A DNA stretch of 35,937 nt from CALSMU01 sp963926405 (GTDB lineage: Bacteria > Bacteroidota > Bacteroidia > Flavobacteriales_D > Parvicellaceae): positions 1 through 35,937 of the forward strand of contig CAWUXI010000136.1 in NCBI GenBank assembly GCA_963926405.1, written 5' to 3'. The notes beneath the pieces are model-generated. The model was not told the origin of the DNA. It ran no database searches and saw only the letters and a program-made list of their open reading frames with translations. Positions 1 through 7,956 of the stretch are shown here, in pieces (within the stretch, counting starts at the first letter, position 1; every line of letters begins with the position of its first letter). The position numbers and the translations under genes were made by a program.

Positions 1-1068
1 CACGAATCGAGATAGTTCGATAGTATCAATTTTAATTAAAGTGTCTCGTTTAATATTATCAATAATAGTATCTGGTTTTAGTTGGTAAACCGGTTGATTC
101 CTAAATCCAATAACGCTTGTGCAAACTTGACCTGTCCAACCATCTGCGAGAAAATATTTGTCGGAAGGAAGCAACGTTTGGAAGTAATCCTTAAATTTAT
201 CTGGATTTAAGCTCATACTCAGACGCAGTAATTCTTGCTCATTGAGGGGTTTGACATCATTACTTTTTTCTATAATTAAATCTTTTTCATTTAAATATAA
301 ATGAACCTTAGTTTCAATGTCTTCATCTTTTAAGTTGATGGAGATAATTTGACTATTGAACAATTTATTTATTCCAATCATACTCCCTCCAAAACCTTCT
401 AGAATTCCTTCGCCATTTGCAGCCCATACATTAACATGGTTTTTTTGATTCACTGTTTCTTTGAAACTATGACTCTTAGCGATAAGTGATTGTGAAGAAT
501 TTGAAAATACAGATAAATAATGCCGTTTACCAATGGAAGAAGACAATTTAAAAGCATTGTTGAATGGTTCGACAACTACCACTACATCATTTTTAATCAG
601 AACCAATTTGTTGTCCTCTTTGTAAAAATGAATATTTCCACTTTCAATTTCAGTGACGATAGCATTCTCTCGCATACCGTTCATCGTTTTCAAAAACTGC
701 GACTTATCTGATAAGGTTGCTATAAAACATCGAAAGAATTGTTGGTCTTTGGTTTCGGTATCTTGATAAATATAAAAAGCCATTTTTCCCAATGGAACTA
801 TTCCCGGCAATTCTGTAGCTATTTCAGCGTCACCTGTGCCTTCTATAAGGGGCAAGACTTCATCTATTTTTGTTGGGTTAAACTTTAATAATTCGTAGAA
901 ATCGTTAGCCAAGTATTTTGAATCTAGAATAACTACAGCTTTTGCATTTGATGGAATGAAGTCTAAATGTTTATTGACAGCTTCCGCACTAATGTATGTA
1001 TAGCCAATTAAAATAACAGCAACTAGTATCGGCCAAAAAGACCATTTTATAAGATTGGAGTTTTTCAT
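1..1068 (-). CDS. Membrane-anchored extracytoplasmic protein of unknown function (3' end beyond the window)
   Basis: The reverse strand is open from an ATG at 1068 to base 1 without a stop, giving at least 356 codons; the C-terminus lies outside the window. The N-terminus is MKNSNLIKW followed by a hydrophobic stretch (about residues 9-27), which looks like an uncleaved signal anchor, so most of the protein should lie in the periplasm. The segment after it, near residues 38-50, reads FIPSNAKAVVILD, a pattern reminiscent of DUF3352/DUF4836-type Bacteroidota proteins that begin their soluble part with a proline-containing motif followed by a hydrophobic strand. I see no catalytic motif. The rest alternates beta-type hydrophobic strands with lysine-rich loops. 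It is transcribed divergently from the gene at 1151, with 82 bases between them. The reading frame is certain; the family suggestion is weak. Confidence 0.8.
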   Translation of the reverse strand, partial: MKNSNLIKWSFWPILVAVILIGYTYISAEAVNKHLDFIPSNAKAVVILDSKYLANDFYELLKFNPTKIDEVLPLIEGTGDAEIATELPGIVPLGKMAFYIYQDTETKDQQFFRCFIATLSDKSQFLKTMNGMRENAIVTEIESGNIHFYKEDNKLVLIKNDVVVVVEPFNNAFKLSSSIGKRHYLSVFSNSSQSLIAKSHSFKETVNQKNHVNVWAANGEGILEGFGGSMIGINKLFNSQIISINLKDEDIETKVHLYLNEKDLIIEKSNDVKPLNEQELLRLSMSLNPDKFKDYFQTLLPSDKYFLADGWTGQVCTSVIGFRNQPVYQLKPDTIIDNIKRDTLIKIDTIELSRFV

Positions 1069-1150
1069 ACTACGTTATACCTTCTGCTAATATAATCGTT
1101 TGCTTTAAAAAAATCAATAATATTAAATAGGGATATTGTAAATTCGTGAC

Positions 1151-1723
1151 ATGTTTTTTGGGCATGAAGAAATAAAGGGTCTAGATGATGCAAAAATTAA
1201 AGATTTTTGGCAATGGACTTATTCGGATATATTGATTAATAAAAACCGTGACGATTTTGGTTTGTATTTAGTCGCAAATGCTCTTGAATTAACAAAATTT
1301 CCTAGAATTGATTGGGGTAAAGTAGAGTTTAGGTACCGTAGAAAAAAAATTACAGTAAAGACTTCCGGTTACATACAAAGCTGGAGACAGAAAAAACCTA
1401 AAAGAGTTTTGTATGATATCTCTCCAAAAAAAGGAATAGATAAAAAGACTGATGATTCTGTTACTTTTCGAAATAGAGAGGCTGAGCTTTACATTTTTTG
1501 CTTACTCGATCAAAAAGATGTTACCAAGATTGATGTGCTAGATTTAGCTCAATGGAAGTTTTATATTGTTAGAACCATTGATTTGGATGAACATTTTCAT
1601 GACAAGAAGAAGATAGGAATTCGCCCTCTTAATAAATTAGCAACTCCCGTTCACCATTCAAGAATTAAAGCGATTCTAGATGATTTAATTGAGTTGGATT
1701 TAGGAGAGAATATGGTTTTATAA
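1151..1723 (+). CDS. Restriction-endonuclease-fold-like protein, probably catalytically inactive
   Basis: This 190-residue protein matches, from memory, a widespread uncharacterised bacterial family with a PD-(D/E)xK-like layout. Family landmarks seen here are FWQWTYSDIL at 19-28, the VANAL helix at 41-45, a basic strand followed by VKTSGYIQSW at 69-78, AELYIFCLL at 111-119 and LDLAQWKFYIV at 130-140. In typical members the central strand reads E-V-K before S-x-Y-x-Q-S-W, with an acidic residue in the preceding helix and an Asp after the W of an E-W-D motif. Here these positions are Thr68, Leu39 and Gly56, so the presumed metal ligands are gone while the scaffold is kept. It stands alone between a divergent gene and a convergent aminotransferase. 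There is no RNA-binding or signal sequence. Nuclease ancestry is inferred; inactivity is a prediction. Confidence 0.75.
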   Translation: MFFGHEEIKGLDDAKIKDFWQWTYSDILINKNRDDFGLYLVANALELTKFPRIDWGKVEFRYRRKKITVKTSGYIQSWRQKKPKRVLYDISPKKGIDKKTDDSVTFRNREAELYIFCLLDQKDVTKIDVLDLAQWKFYIVRTIDLDEHFHDKKKIGIRPLNKLATPVHHSRIKAILDDLIELDLGENMVL

Positions 1724-1739
1724 GAGTGCATAAGATTAA

Positions 1740-1791
1740 AAGACACCAGACACTAGATTGTAATATGTTTTCGTCTAGTGTCTGATGTCTT
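1740..1791. repeat. 18-bp inverted repeat built from AGACACY heptamers
   Basis: The arms 1740-1757 and 1774-1791 pair over 18 bp with one mismatch around a 16-base loop. The left arm is two consecutive 7-base units, AGACACC and AGACACT, plus AGA; the right arm is the mirrored set. It sits between two convergent genes, so it may act as a bidirectional terminator, but no T-tract follows either arm. It could equally be a dispersed intergenic repeat. Confidence 0.7.
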
Positions 1792-1811
1792 AGAGAGGAG
1801 CGATCTTTTGT

Positions 1812-3026
1812 CTAGTTTGCAACCTCTAACTTATTCTTCAACTCACCTAATACTTTCCCCATTCTTGTCATAGCTTCCGTTAAATCGGAATCGCTCGCAG
1901 CGTATGAAATACGAATGCAATTAGGTGCGCCAAAAGCAGCTCCAGTTACTAATGCAACGTTTGCTTTCTCTAAAATATAAATGGTCAAGTCGTCAGCGTT
2001 ATTAACGGTAGTAGTTCCATCTGATTTTCCAAAGAAAGAACTGATGTCAGGGAATACGTAAAATGCTCCTTCTGGCAAATTGATTTTTACACCCTCCATT
2101 TCGCCTAGCATTCCAAGAACAAGGTCCCTTCTTTTATGAAAAGCCTCTTTCATTTCATCCGTTACACTTGGACTTGCTAATAAAGCTGCTATAGCTGCTC
2201 TTTGCGCTATTCCGCATGTTCCTGATGTAATTTGACCTTGCATTTTAGTACAGGCTTGTGCAATCCATGCAGGAGCTCCAATATATCCGATTCTCCAGCC
2301 AGTCATAGCAAATGCTTTAGAAACCCCGTTAACTGTAATTACTTGGTCATAAACATCCGGAAATTGCGCTAAACTTTCATGTTTCCCAACAAAATTGATG
2401 TGCTCATAAATTTCATCACTAGTTACCAGTAGATTTTCATGCTTTACGATTACGTCAGCCAAGCTGCGTAATTCATCCTTACTATATAATGATCCAGTTG
2501 GATTACAAGGCGAACTGTAAATCAACATTCTTGTTTTATTCGTTAGGGCAGCTTCCAGTTCCTCAGCGGTAATTTTAAAGTCGTTATCAATAGAAGTTTC
2601 AATAATTATAGGAATCCCTTCGGCAAGTTCTACAATGTCGGCATATGTAACCCAATATGGCGCTGGTATGATTACTTCATCACCCGGGTTAACTAAACTC
2701 ATCATAACATTGGCGATTGATTGCTTAGCACCTGTAGAAACCACGATTTGGTCAGCATTATAGTTTAGTCCATTATCCCTTGCAAATTTCGTAGAAATTG
2801 CTTCACGTAAATCCTCATAGCCATTTACTGGCATGTATTTCGTGTAGTTTTGGTCAATTCCATCTTTTGCAGCATCTTTGATAAAATCTGGTGTGTTAAA
2901 ATCTGGTTCACCCAAGCTCAAACTTATGATATCTCTTCCTTGAGCTTTTAACTCTCTGCTCTTACGAGCCATAGCAATTGTTGCTGATTCGGTAAGTCTG
3001 TTTAATCTGTCTGAAACTTGTTGCAT
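1812..3026 (-). CDS. aspC: Pyridoxal phosphate-dependent aspartate aminotransferase (class I)
   Basis: Fold-type I aminotransferase, 404 residues from the chosen start, interconverting aspartate/2-oxoglutarate and oxaloacetate/glutamate in the cytoplasm. Numbering from that start, visible hallmarks are LSLGEPDFNTP near 36-46, the substrate-side PYW near 123, the NPTG loop at 175-178, SDEIYEH at 203-209 (Asp and Tyr contacting the cofactor), the Schiff-base lysine Lys237 in VSKAFAMTGWR, and an arginine in NCIRISYA near the C-terminus that binds the substrate carboxylate. The frame extends 16 codons upstream to an ATG at 3074, but a TAAATTTG promoter box at 3057-3050 lies inside that extension, and homologues begin close to MQQVSDRL, so 3026 is preferred. 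Symbol aspC is by family; related enzymes may also use prephenate, which cannot be judged here. Confidence 0.93.
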   Translation of the reverse strand: MQQVSDRLNRLTESATIAMARKSRELKAQGRDIISLSLGEPDFNTPDFIKDAAKDGIDQNYTKYMPVNGYEDLREAISTKFARDNGLNYNADQIVVSTGAKQSIANVMMSLVNPGDEVIIPAPYWVTYADIVELAEGIPIIIETSIDNDFKITAEELEAALTNKTRMLIYSSPCNPTGSLYSKDELRSLADVIVKHENLLVTSDEIYEHINFVGKHESLAQFPDVYDQVITVNGVSKAFAMTGWRIGYIGAPAWIAQACTKMQGQITSGTCGIAQRAAIAALLASPSVTDEMKEAFHKRRDLVLGMLGEMEGVKINLPEGAFYVFPDISSFFGKSDGTTTVNNADDLTIYILEKANVALVTGAAFGAPNCIRISYAASDSDLTEAMTRMGKVLGELKNKLEVAN

Positions 3027-3049
3027 TTTGAAGGTTTTTAATTTTTGTG

Positions 3050-3057
3050 CAAATTTA
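3050..3057 (-). promoter_or_regulatory. Bacteroidota -7 box of the aspartate aminotransferase gene
   Basis: TAAATTTG on the reverse strand is an exact match to TAnnTTTG, 24 bases before the ATG at 3026. It supports the shorter start. A -33 TTG at standard spacing was not obvious. Confidence 0.55.
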
Positions 3058-3228
3058 CTAAAGATGTTTTTCAAGTGTTTGATTTTTCGATTAAAGTTGT
3101 CAATGATTTTCTATTAATTGTTAACAGCTCTTTCCTATTTATTAAAAATAAATTAATTTATGGTATCTTTTAACTTTATTTGCATTTACACGTAGTAGGA
3201 TAAAATTGATAGAAAGATTAGCATAGTT

Positions 3229-3753
3229 ATGGAGGATGTAATTGAAATAGTAAAAATATTAGTGCCAGCATTGATTGTGTTTATTGCTGTCTATATAGTT
3301 TTAAAACAATTTTTTGATAGAGAACAATCGATTCGGAAAGATGAATTAAAATTAAAAGCGACTAAAGAATATACTCCTCTTAGAATGCAGGCTTATGAGA
3401 GAACGGTTCTCTATATGGAAAGAGTTGATCCGAATAATATGATTATACGCTTACATAAACCGGGTATGAGTGCTAGAATCTTGCATTCGGAAATGCTTAA
3501 GGCTATTCGTGAAGAATACGTTCACAACATGACCCAGCAAATTTATATATCTATTAAAGCATGGGATGGTGTCAAAACAGCAAAAGAAGAAACAAGTAAG
3601 ATTGTCAACATGGCAATGCATAATTTAAAAGACACTGCTACAGGAATAGATTTAAGTACAAAAATATTTGAGATAATAAGTAAGCTTGAAAAGACGCCAA
3701 CTGAGATGGCGATTACAGTTCTTAAAAGAGATTTTCAAAAAGGAATGCGCTAG
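3229..3753 (+). CDS. Conserved Bacteroidota single-pass membrane protein
   Basis: A 174-residue protein with a short N-terminus, one transmembrane helix at about residues 8-27 (hydrophobic, starting IVKILVPALIV), and a cytoplasmic region rich in charged helices: a Lys/Glu-rich linker, then LRMQAYERTVLYMERV near 52-67, a segment containing HNMTQQIYISIKAWDGVK near 103-120, and an amphipathic C-terminal helix. I recognise the pattern of an LRLQAYER-type motif followed by HN-QQIYxSxxAW from small proteins common in Flavobacteriia, but no function is known to me. The globin frame at 3686 overlaps its last 68 bases, so the two are likely co-transcribed and perhaps translationally coupled. Confidence 0.8.
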   Translation: MEDVIEIVKILVPALIVFIAVYIVLKQFFDREQSIRKDELKLKATKEYTPLRMQAYERTVLYMERVDPNNMIIRLHKPGMSARILHSEMLKAIREEYVHNMTQQIYISIKAWDGVKTAKEETSKIVNMAMHNLKDTATGIDLSTKIFEIISKLEKTPTEMAITVLKRDFQKGMR

Positions 3754-4129
3754 TTTCAGGAAAGATATTGAATCCAAAGAGGATATCGTTCTGTTAATAA
3801 ATGAATTTTACTCCAAAATTCAAACAGATAATATAATAGGTTACATATTTACAGATGTCGCAAAATTAGATTGGAATGTTCACCTTCCCAAGATGTATTC
3901 TTTCTGGGAATCAATATTGTTTGGTACTGGAGAGTATAAAGGTAACCCAATGGTAAAACACATTGACCTTAATAAAACGGAAAGACTGAAATCAAAACAT
4001 TTTGAAAGATGGAAGTTATTATGGGGAGAAACGGTTGAGTCTTTGTTTAATGGTCCCAAGGAAAATGAAGCCATTTCAAGAGCTTCATCCATCGCTGCAT
4101 TGATGGAGTTTAAGGTTCAACAGAGTTAA
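3686..4129 (+). CDS. Group III truncated haemoglobin
   Basis: A heme-binding 2-on-2 globin, likely cytoplasmic and involved in O2/NO chemistry. Numbering from the TTG at 3686: the B-helix tyrosine Tyr42 in INEFYSKI, Phe55 in GYIF at the CD corner, His66 in HLPKMYSFW (E-helix, the group III pattern), and proximal His105 in KHFERW with Trp109 after it. RASSIAALM near the C-terminus also fits. The frame has no ATG or GTG upstream of the conserved core; upstream it is closed by TAA at 3677, leaving TTG at 3686 or CTG at 3701 as possible starts. Group III globins usually begin just before the motif seen here as KDIESKEDI (residues 26-34), so the extra 25 residues are unusual. Either a TTG start overlapping the previous gene, a rarer start such as ATT inside the motif, or a frameshift would explain it. 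Family assignment is strong, the start is not. Confidence 0.85.
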   Translation: MKRRQLRWRLQFLKEIFKKECASFRKDIESKEDIVLLINEFYSKIQTDNIIGYIFTDVAKLDWNVHLPKMYSFWESILFGTGEYKGNPMVKHIDLNKTERLKSKHFERWKLLWGETVESLFNGPKENEAISRASSIAALMEFKVQQS

Positions 4130-4148
4130 ATATCTAATTAACTAAAAC

Positions 4149-4186
4149 AAAAAAGTCCCGATTGAATCTTCAATCGGGACTTTTTT
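4149..4186. terminator. Bidirectional rho-independent terminator
   Basis: AAAAAAGTCCCGATTGAA (4149-4166) pairs perfectly with 4169-4186, ending in a run of six T on both strands. It separates the convergent globin and dipeptidyl peptidase genes. Confidence 0.93.
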
Positions 4187-4200
4187 ATAAAATTTAAGAT

Positions 4201-6453
4201 TTATTTAGCTTCCTCCACAATTACTTCTAGAATAGTAGGTAATTCAATTTTTTCAATTGCTTTTACAGGCTCTTTAACTAAAGTCATTTCTTTAACTAAG
4301 TGACCAGCTCCAGCATATTTATCAATAATAAATAATGTATACCTGATATCTACAGAAATTGTTCTCTGGATGTTTGGCTCGAAATAAATGTCTCCACTCA
4401 TGGCTTCCCAGTTACCATCAAATGCAGTTCCAATTAATTGACCTTTAGCATTTATTACAGGACTTCCAGAGTTACCTCCAGTTATGTCATTGTTTGATAA
4501 GAATCCTACAGGTAATCTTCCGTCTTTCATTGCATATTGACCATAGTCTTTACTATTGTACAAGTCCTTTAATTTTTTAGGTACATAAAACTCATGGTTC
4601 TGATTATCTGTAACAACTTCTTTTTCCATTACGCCCTCTAAGGTTGTAATATGGCTGTAATGAATCGCATCAGCACCATCATAAGCGAGCACATTACCAT
4701 AAGTAATGCGCATAGTTGAATTCGCATCAGAAGCATACGCTTTGTCCTTGTTCATTTGAATTGTACCGTCAACAAACAAACGCATTCCTTTTGCTAAAGA
4801 TTCTGCAGACACTTGCTGAGGTATAATAATTTGCTGAATATATATTTCGATAAACTCATTCATTAAGTTATAAATAGGGTCTTTTTCAACTGCTTTTTTA
4901 CTAAACTTATCTAACCATATATTTAACTTCTCTTCTGAAGCAAATGGAGATTTAGAATAATACTTTTTAGCAAATGCTTTGAAGTCTCCTTTGTACTTAG
5001 TTTTAATTTCTGTCAAAGTTGCAGGATGGTAGGCAGCATCTACATTTGCGTGAAACATCTCAAGCATTGAAGCCAAAAGGCTCTCATCAATTTCTTGATT
5101 GAAATCTTTAAAGTGCGCAGGAGCAGCATCTTTAATTCCTTTTTTAGCTGCTTTAATTTTTTCTTCATCTGCACTTGCAAGTGCTCCTTTCATCTCTGAT
5201 CTAAATCCAAAGTTCCCCATTACAAAAGAAAATACATCAGGTCCTTGAAAAATAGCTTCTTCAAAGTAAACATTTGGTAAGGTATATTGATTATTTTTTT
5301 TATAAGCTTCTTCTATTAAGGTAATAGCATTTCCATATTTTGCAGCTCTTACTTTATCAGCATTTGCCCATTTTATATAAGAATCTTCAATGGCTTTCTT
5401 TTTATCATAAACATGATTTTTCACCAACTGTGCACTTTGCCCAACAAAATATTTCCAATAGTTACTTGTTCCGGCGTGCTTAGAAGCATATTGAATACGA
5501 ACCTTTTGTTCTTTATTCATTCCTATCTCCATAATGTCCAATTTAGTTCTTCTAATAAGAACTCTAGCTGGTTGTTCAACTGCAACAGCGTCTTGCACTC
5601 CATAAGAAGTTAAATATCTATCTGTACTCCCAGGGTATCCCATTATCATTGCATAGTCTCCTTCTTCAACACCTGCAATAGAAACTGGTAAATGATGTTT
5701 TGGCGTGTAAGGAACATTTTCTTTAGCAAAATCAGCAGGGCTATTGTCCTTATTCGCATAAACTCTAAACATACTAAAATCTCCAGTGTGTCTTGGCCAC
5801 ATCCAGTTGTCTGTGTCTCCACCATATTTACCAATAGAACTTGGAGGTGCTCCAACTAAACGAACATCATTAAATACGTTGTATTTGAACATGTAATATT
5901 CGTTACCGTAGTAAAACGATTTGATTTGTAATTTGAAATTATCTCCTTTACCTTCACTTTCAGTAGCTGTCAAAGCAGCAATGTTTTGTTGAATTAAAGC
6001 AGTTCTTTCACCTTCTTTCATTTCATCTGTTACACCTTTTAAAACAATGTCAGTCACGTCATCCATTCTGTCTAAGAACCAAACACCGAAATCAGCAGGA
6101 ATTTCTTGCTCTTTATTCATAGCCCAAAAACCATCAGTAAGGTAATCATGTTCTGTAGTGCTATTTTCTTGGATTGTTCCAAATCCACAGTGGTGGTTTG
6201 TTAACATTAAACCTTCACTAGAAATTATTTCTCCCGTACAAAAACCTCCGCCTAATGCAACAATTGCATCTTTTAAACTGGAGTTATTAACTGAGTAAAT
6301 TTCTTCAGCAGTTAGTTGTAATCCACACTTCTGCATGTCTACATGGTTTAACCTTTTAATCAATAAAGGAAGCCACATTCCTTCATTAGCTTTAACCGTA
6401 AATGTACTTGAGGCGAAAATAAATGCGAGTGCAATTGCTATATTTCTTTTCAT
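4201..6453 (-). CDS. dpp7: S46 family serine dipeptidyl peptidase, DPP7-type
   Basis: A 750-residue secreted enzyme that removes dipeptides from peptide N-termini, feeding peptide and amino-acid uptake. Residues 1-22 form a signal peptide, and the mature protein begins near NEGMWLP, a conserved S46 start. The chymotrypsin-like triad is visible: His in LTNHHCGFG (87-88), Asp within GDTDNWMWPRHTGDF (about 211-226), and Ser662 in TGGNSGS. Eighteen residues after that serine is Gly680 in AFDGNWE; in Porphyromonas enzymes the equivalent residue is Gly in DPP7 (hydrophobic P1) and Arg in DPP11 (acidic P1), so a DPP7 specificity is inferred. Length is near the family's usual 710-720 plus a tail of about 20 residues. 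A TAAATTTG box lies 18 bases upstream. The protein is monocistronic, bounded by a terminator. Confidence 0.95.
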   Translation of the reverse strand: MKRNIAIALAFIFASSTFTVKANEGMWLPLLIKRLNHVDMQKCGLQLTAEEIYSVNNSSLKDAIVALGGGFCTGEIISSEGLMLTNHHCGFGTIQENSTTEHDYLTDGFWAMNKEQEIPADFGVWFLDRMDDVTDIVLKGVTDEMKEGERTALIQQNIAALTATESEGKGDNFKLQIKSFYYGNEYYMFKYNVFNDVRLVGAPPSSIGKYGGDTDNWMWPRHTGDFSMFRVYANKDNSPADFAKENVPYTPKHHLPVSIAGVEEGDYAMIMGYPGSTDRYLTSYGVQDAVAVEQPARVLIRRTKLDIMEIGMNKEQKVRIQYASKHAGTSNYWKYFVGQSAQLVKNHVYDKKKAIEDSYIKWANADKVRAAKYGNAITLIEEAYKKNNQYTLPNVYFEEAIFQGPDVFSFVMGNFGFRSEMKGALASADEEKIKAAKKGIKDAAPAHFKDFNQEIDESLLASMLEMFHANVDAAYHPATLTEIKTKYKGDFKAFAKKYYSKSPFASEEKLNIWLDKFSKKAVEKDPIYNLMNEFIEIYIQQIIIPQQVSAESLAKGMRLFVDGTIQMNKDKAYASDANSTMRITYGNVLAYDGADAIHYSHITTLEGVMEKEVVTDNQNHEFYVPKKLKDLYNSKDYGQYAMKDGRLPVGFLSNNDITGGNSGSPVINAKGQLIGTAFDGNWEAMSGDIYFEPNIQRTISVDIRYTLFIIDKYAGAGHLVKEMTLVKEPVKAIEKIELPTILEVIVEEAK

Positions 6454-6470
6454 GTTTGAATTATTTTATA

Positions 6471-6478
6471 CAAATTTA
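6471..6478 (-). promoter_or_regulatory. Bacteroidota -7 box of the S46 peptidase gene
   Basis: TAAATTTG on the reverse strand, ending 18 bases before the ATG at 6453. The rest of the 247-base gap up to 6700 is AT-rich and holds no other gene that I can see. Confidence 0.5.
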
Positions 6479-6672
6479 ATAATTGAATAATGTTAATCTT
6501 TTTCGAAATTAATCGAGGCAAATTTAATAATATAATTGGTTGTTGCTGTTTAAAGCTTGAAAAATTGAAGTGAATTCGCCCGAAGGGTATATTTTATAAA
6601 GTTTTTACGGTATTACTTTCCTCTTAGAATATTCAAATATACTGGCACGTTTTTTTCTTTCCAATTATATTC

Positions 6673-6680
6673 TATTTTTG
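6673..6680 (+). promoter_or_regulatory. Bacteroidota -7 box of the FKBP operon
   Basis: TATTTTTG matches TAnnTTTG, 20 bases upstream of the ATG at 6701. Confidence 0.5.
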
Positions 6681-6700
6681 CAAACCAATAAATTAATGAT

Positions 6701-7393
6701 ATGAAAACGAAAGGAATAATATTGACAATGCTACTTATCGGTGGCTTGAGTGTGTCAGCTCAGAAGAATAATAAAAACAAAACAGAAATGAAATTAGAAA
6801 CAAAACTAGATTCAGTAAGTTACGGAATAGGTGTTAACATTGCTGAGAATTTAAAAGGTCAAGGTTTAGGAGATTTAAACGTGGAGGCCATGGCTAAAGG
6901 CTTGCAGGATATTTTGAATGGTTCGGAATTGGCGATTAGTAAAGAGGAAGTTGGTCCTTTATTGAATGAATATATGATGCAACTACAAGCTGAGAAGGCA
7001 AAAGAAGCTTCTAAGGAAGGTGCTGATTTTTTAGCGAAAAATAGCCAAAGAAAAGAAGTAACAACGCTTCCAAGTGGTTTACAATATGAAGTGTTATCTT
7101 CTGGCTCGGGAGCAACACCAAGTTTAAATGATAAAGTAACTACGCACTATACAGGAACATTAATTGATGGGACTGTATTTGATAGCTCGGTTGAAAGAGG
7201 TCAACCAGCATCTTTTCCAGTTAGTGGAGTTATTAAAGGTTGGACAGAAGCTTTACAATTAATGAAAGAAGGTGATAAATGGAAACTATACATTCCTTTT
7301 AATTTGGCTTATGGTGATAAAGGAGCAGGGGCTAATATAGGTCCATATGCAGCGCTTATTTTTGAAATCGAATTAATCTCTGTAGATAAATAA
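6701..7393 (+). CDS. Secreted FKBP-type peptidyl-prolyl cis-trans isomerase, FkpA/Mip-like
   Basis: A 230-residue folding helper that isomerises Xaa-Pro bonds in extracytoplasmic proteins. Residues 1-20 are a signal peptide ending VSAQ. Residues 36-118 form the helical dimerisation domain typical of Mip/FkpA proteins (DSVSYGIGVNIAENLK at the start, then a long Lys/Glu/Ala-rich helix around 85-115). The FKBP domain spans about 125-228, with VTTHYTGTLIDGTVFDSS, a conserved GWTEAL and a terminal ALIFEIELI. Several drug-site aromatics of FKBPs are kept (Tyr150, Phe160, Trp181). It is followed after two bases by a second FKBP gene, so the two form an operon ending in a terminator at 7957. Confidence 0.95.
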   Translation: MKTKGIILTMLLIGGLSVSAQKNNKNKTEMKLETKLDSVSYGIGVNIAENLKGQGLGDLNVEAMAKGLQDILNGSELAISKEEVGPLLNEYMMQLQAEKAKEASKEGADFLAKNSQRKEVTTLPSGLQYEVLSSGSGATPSLNDKVTTHYTGTLIDGTVFDSSVERGQPASFPVSGVIKGWTEALQLMKEGDKWKLYIPFNLAYGDKGAGANIGPYAALIFEIELISVDK

Positions 7394-7395
7394 GT

Positions 7396-7938
7396 ATGAA
7401 GAACCTATGGCTATTTGCAATTGGGTCATTATTAATGACTGGTTGTACTGGAACTACTTCTACTGATGTGGAAGGAGCGGAAACAAAAGTAGTTGTTTCC
7501 ACAAGTAATGAAATCCAAAACCCACCTAGAGTAGAAAGTCCGGCGGATGTTAACTTAAGAGAAGGTGAAGCGTTTTTAGCAAGTAATGCAACGAGAGCTG
7601 ATGTTGAGGTATTAGAATCAGGTGTGCAATTATTAGCTTTAATTCCTGGTAAAGGAGATGTTCCTACAATGCAAAATAATGTAACAGTGCATTATCATGG
7701 CACTTTGATTGATGGAACTGTTTTCGATAGCTCTGTTGAAAGAGCAGAGCCTTTTACGCACAATATGTCTGATCCATTAATTAAAGGTTGGGTTGAAGGA
7801 TTGCTGCATATGAAAACAGGAGCGAAATATAGAGTGTTTATGCCTGCATCATCTGGATATGGTGGTGGCGGACAAGGCGCAATTGGACCAAATTCTGCTT
7901 TAATATTTGAAATTGAATTGTTATCAATCAATAGCTAA
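7396..7938 (+). CDS. FKBP-type peptidyl-prolyl isomerase lipoprotein
   Basis: A 180-residue lipoprotein: the lipobox LMTGC gives Cys17 as the acylated residue. Instead of the long dimerisation domain of its upstream neighbour it has only a linker of about 55 residues. The FKBP domain covers about 75-178 and shares the stretch LIDGTVFDSSVER with the upstream protein, which suggests tandem duplication followed by loss of the helical domain. GWVEGLLHM and ALIFEIELL are also conserved, and a glycine-rich loop (YGGGGQG) replaces YGDKGAG of the neighbour. It should act as a monomeric isomerase tethered to a membrane, probably the outer membrane. Confidence 0.93.
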   Translation: MKNLWLFAIGSLLMTGCTGTTSTDVEGAETKVVVSTSNEIQNPPRVESPADVNLREGEAFLASNATRADVEVLESGVQLLALIPGKGDVPTMQNNVTVHYHGTLIDGTVFDSSVERAEPFTHNMSDPLIKGWVEGLLHMKTGAKYRVFMPASSGYGGGGQGAIGPNSALIFEIELLSINS

Positions 7939-7956
7939 TATAAGTTTTGATAATAG

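Noticed and set aside
520..711. 63-residue forward frame
   Set aside because: It lies opposite the left-edge reverse-strand gene, which is open over the full 1068 bases with protein-like composition.
3027..3074. Sixteen extra N-terminal residues on the aspartate aminotransferase
   Set aside because: A TAAATTTG promoter box lies within this stretch and homologues begin at the later ATG.
3880..4092. 70-residue reverse frame
   Set aside because: Shadow of the truncated haemoglobin gene, with no recognisable domain.
5413..5855. Two short frames inside the S46 peptidase gene
   Set aside because: Both overlap a well-supported 750-residue enzyme and look like out-of-frame readings.
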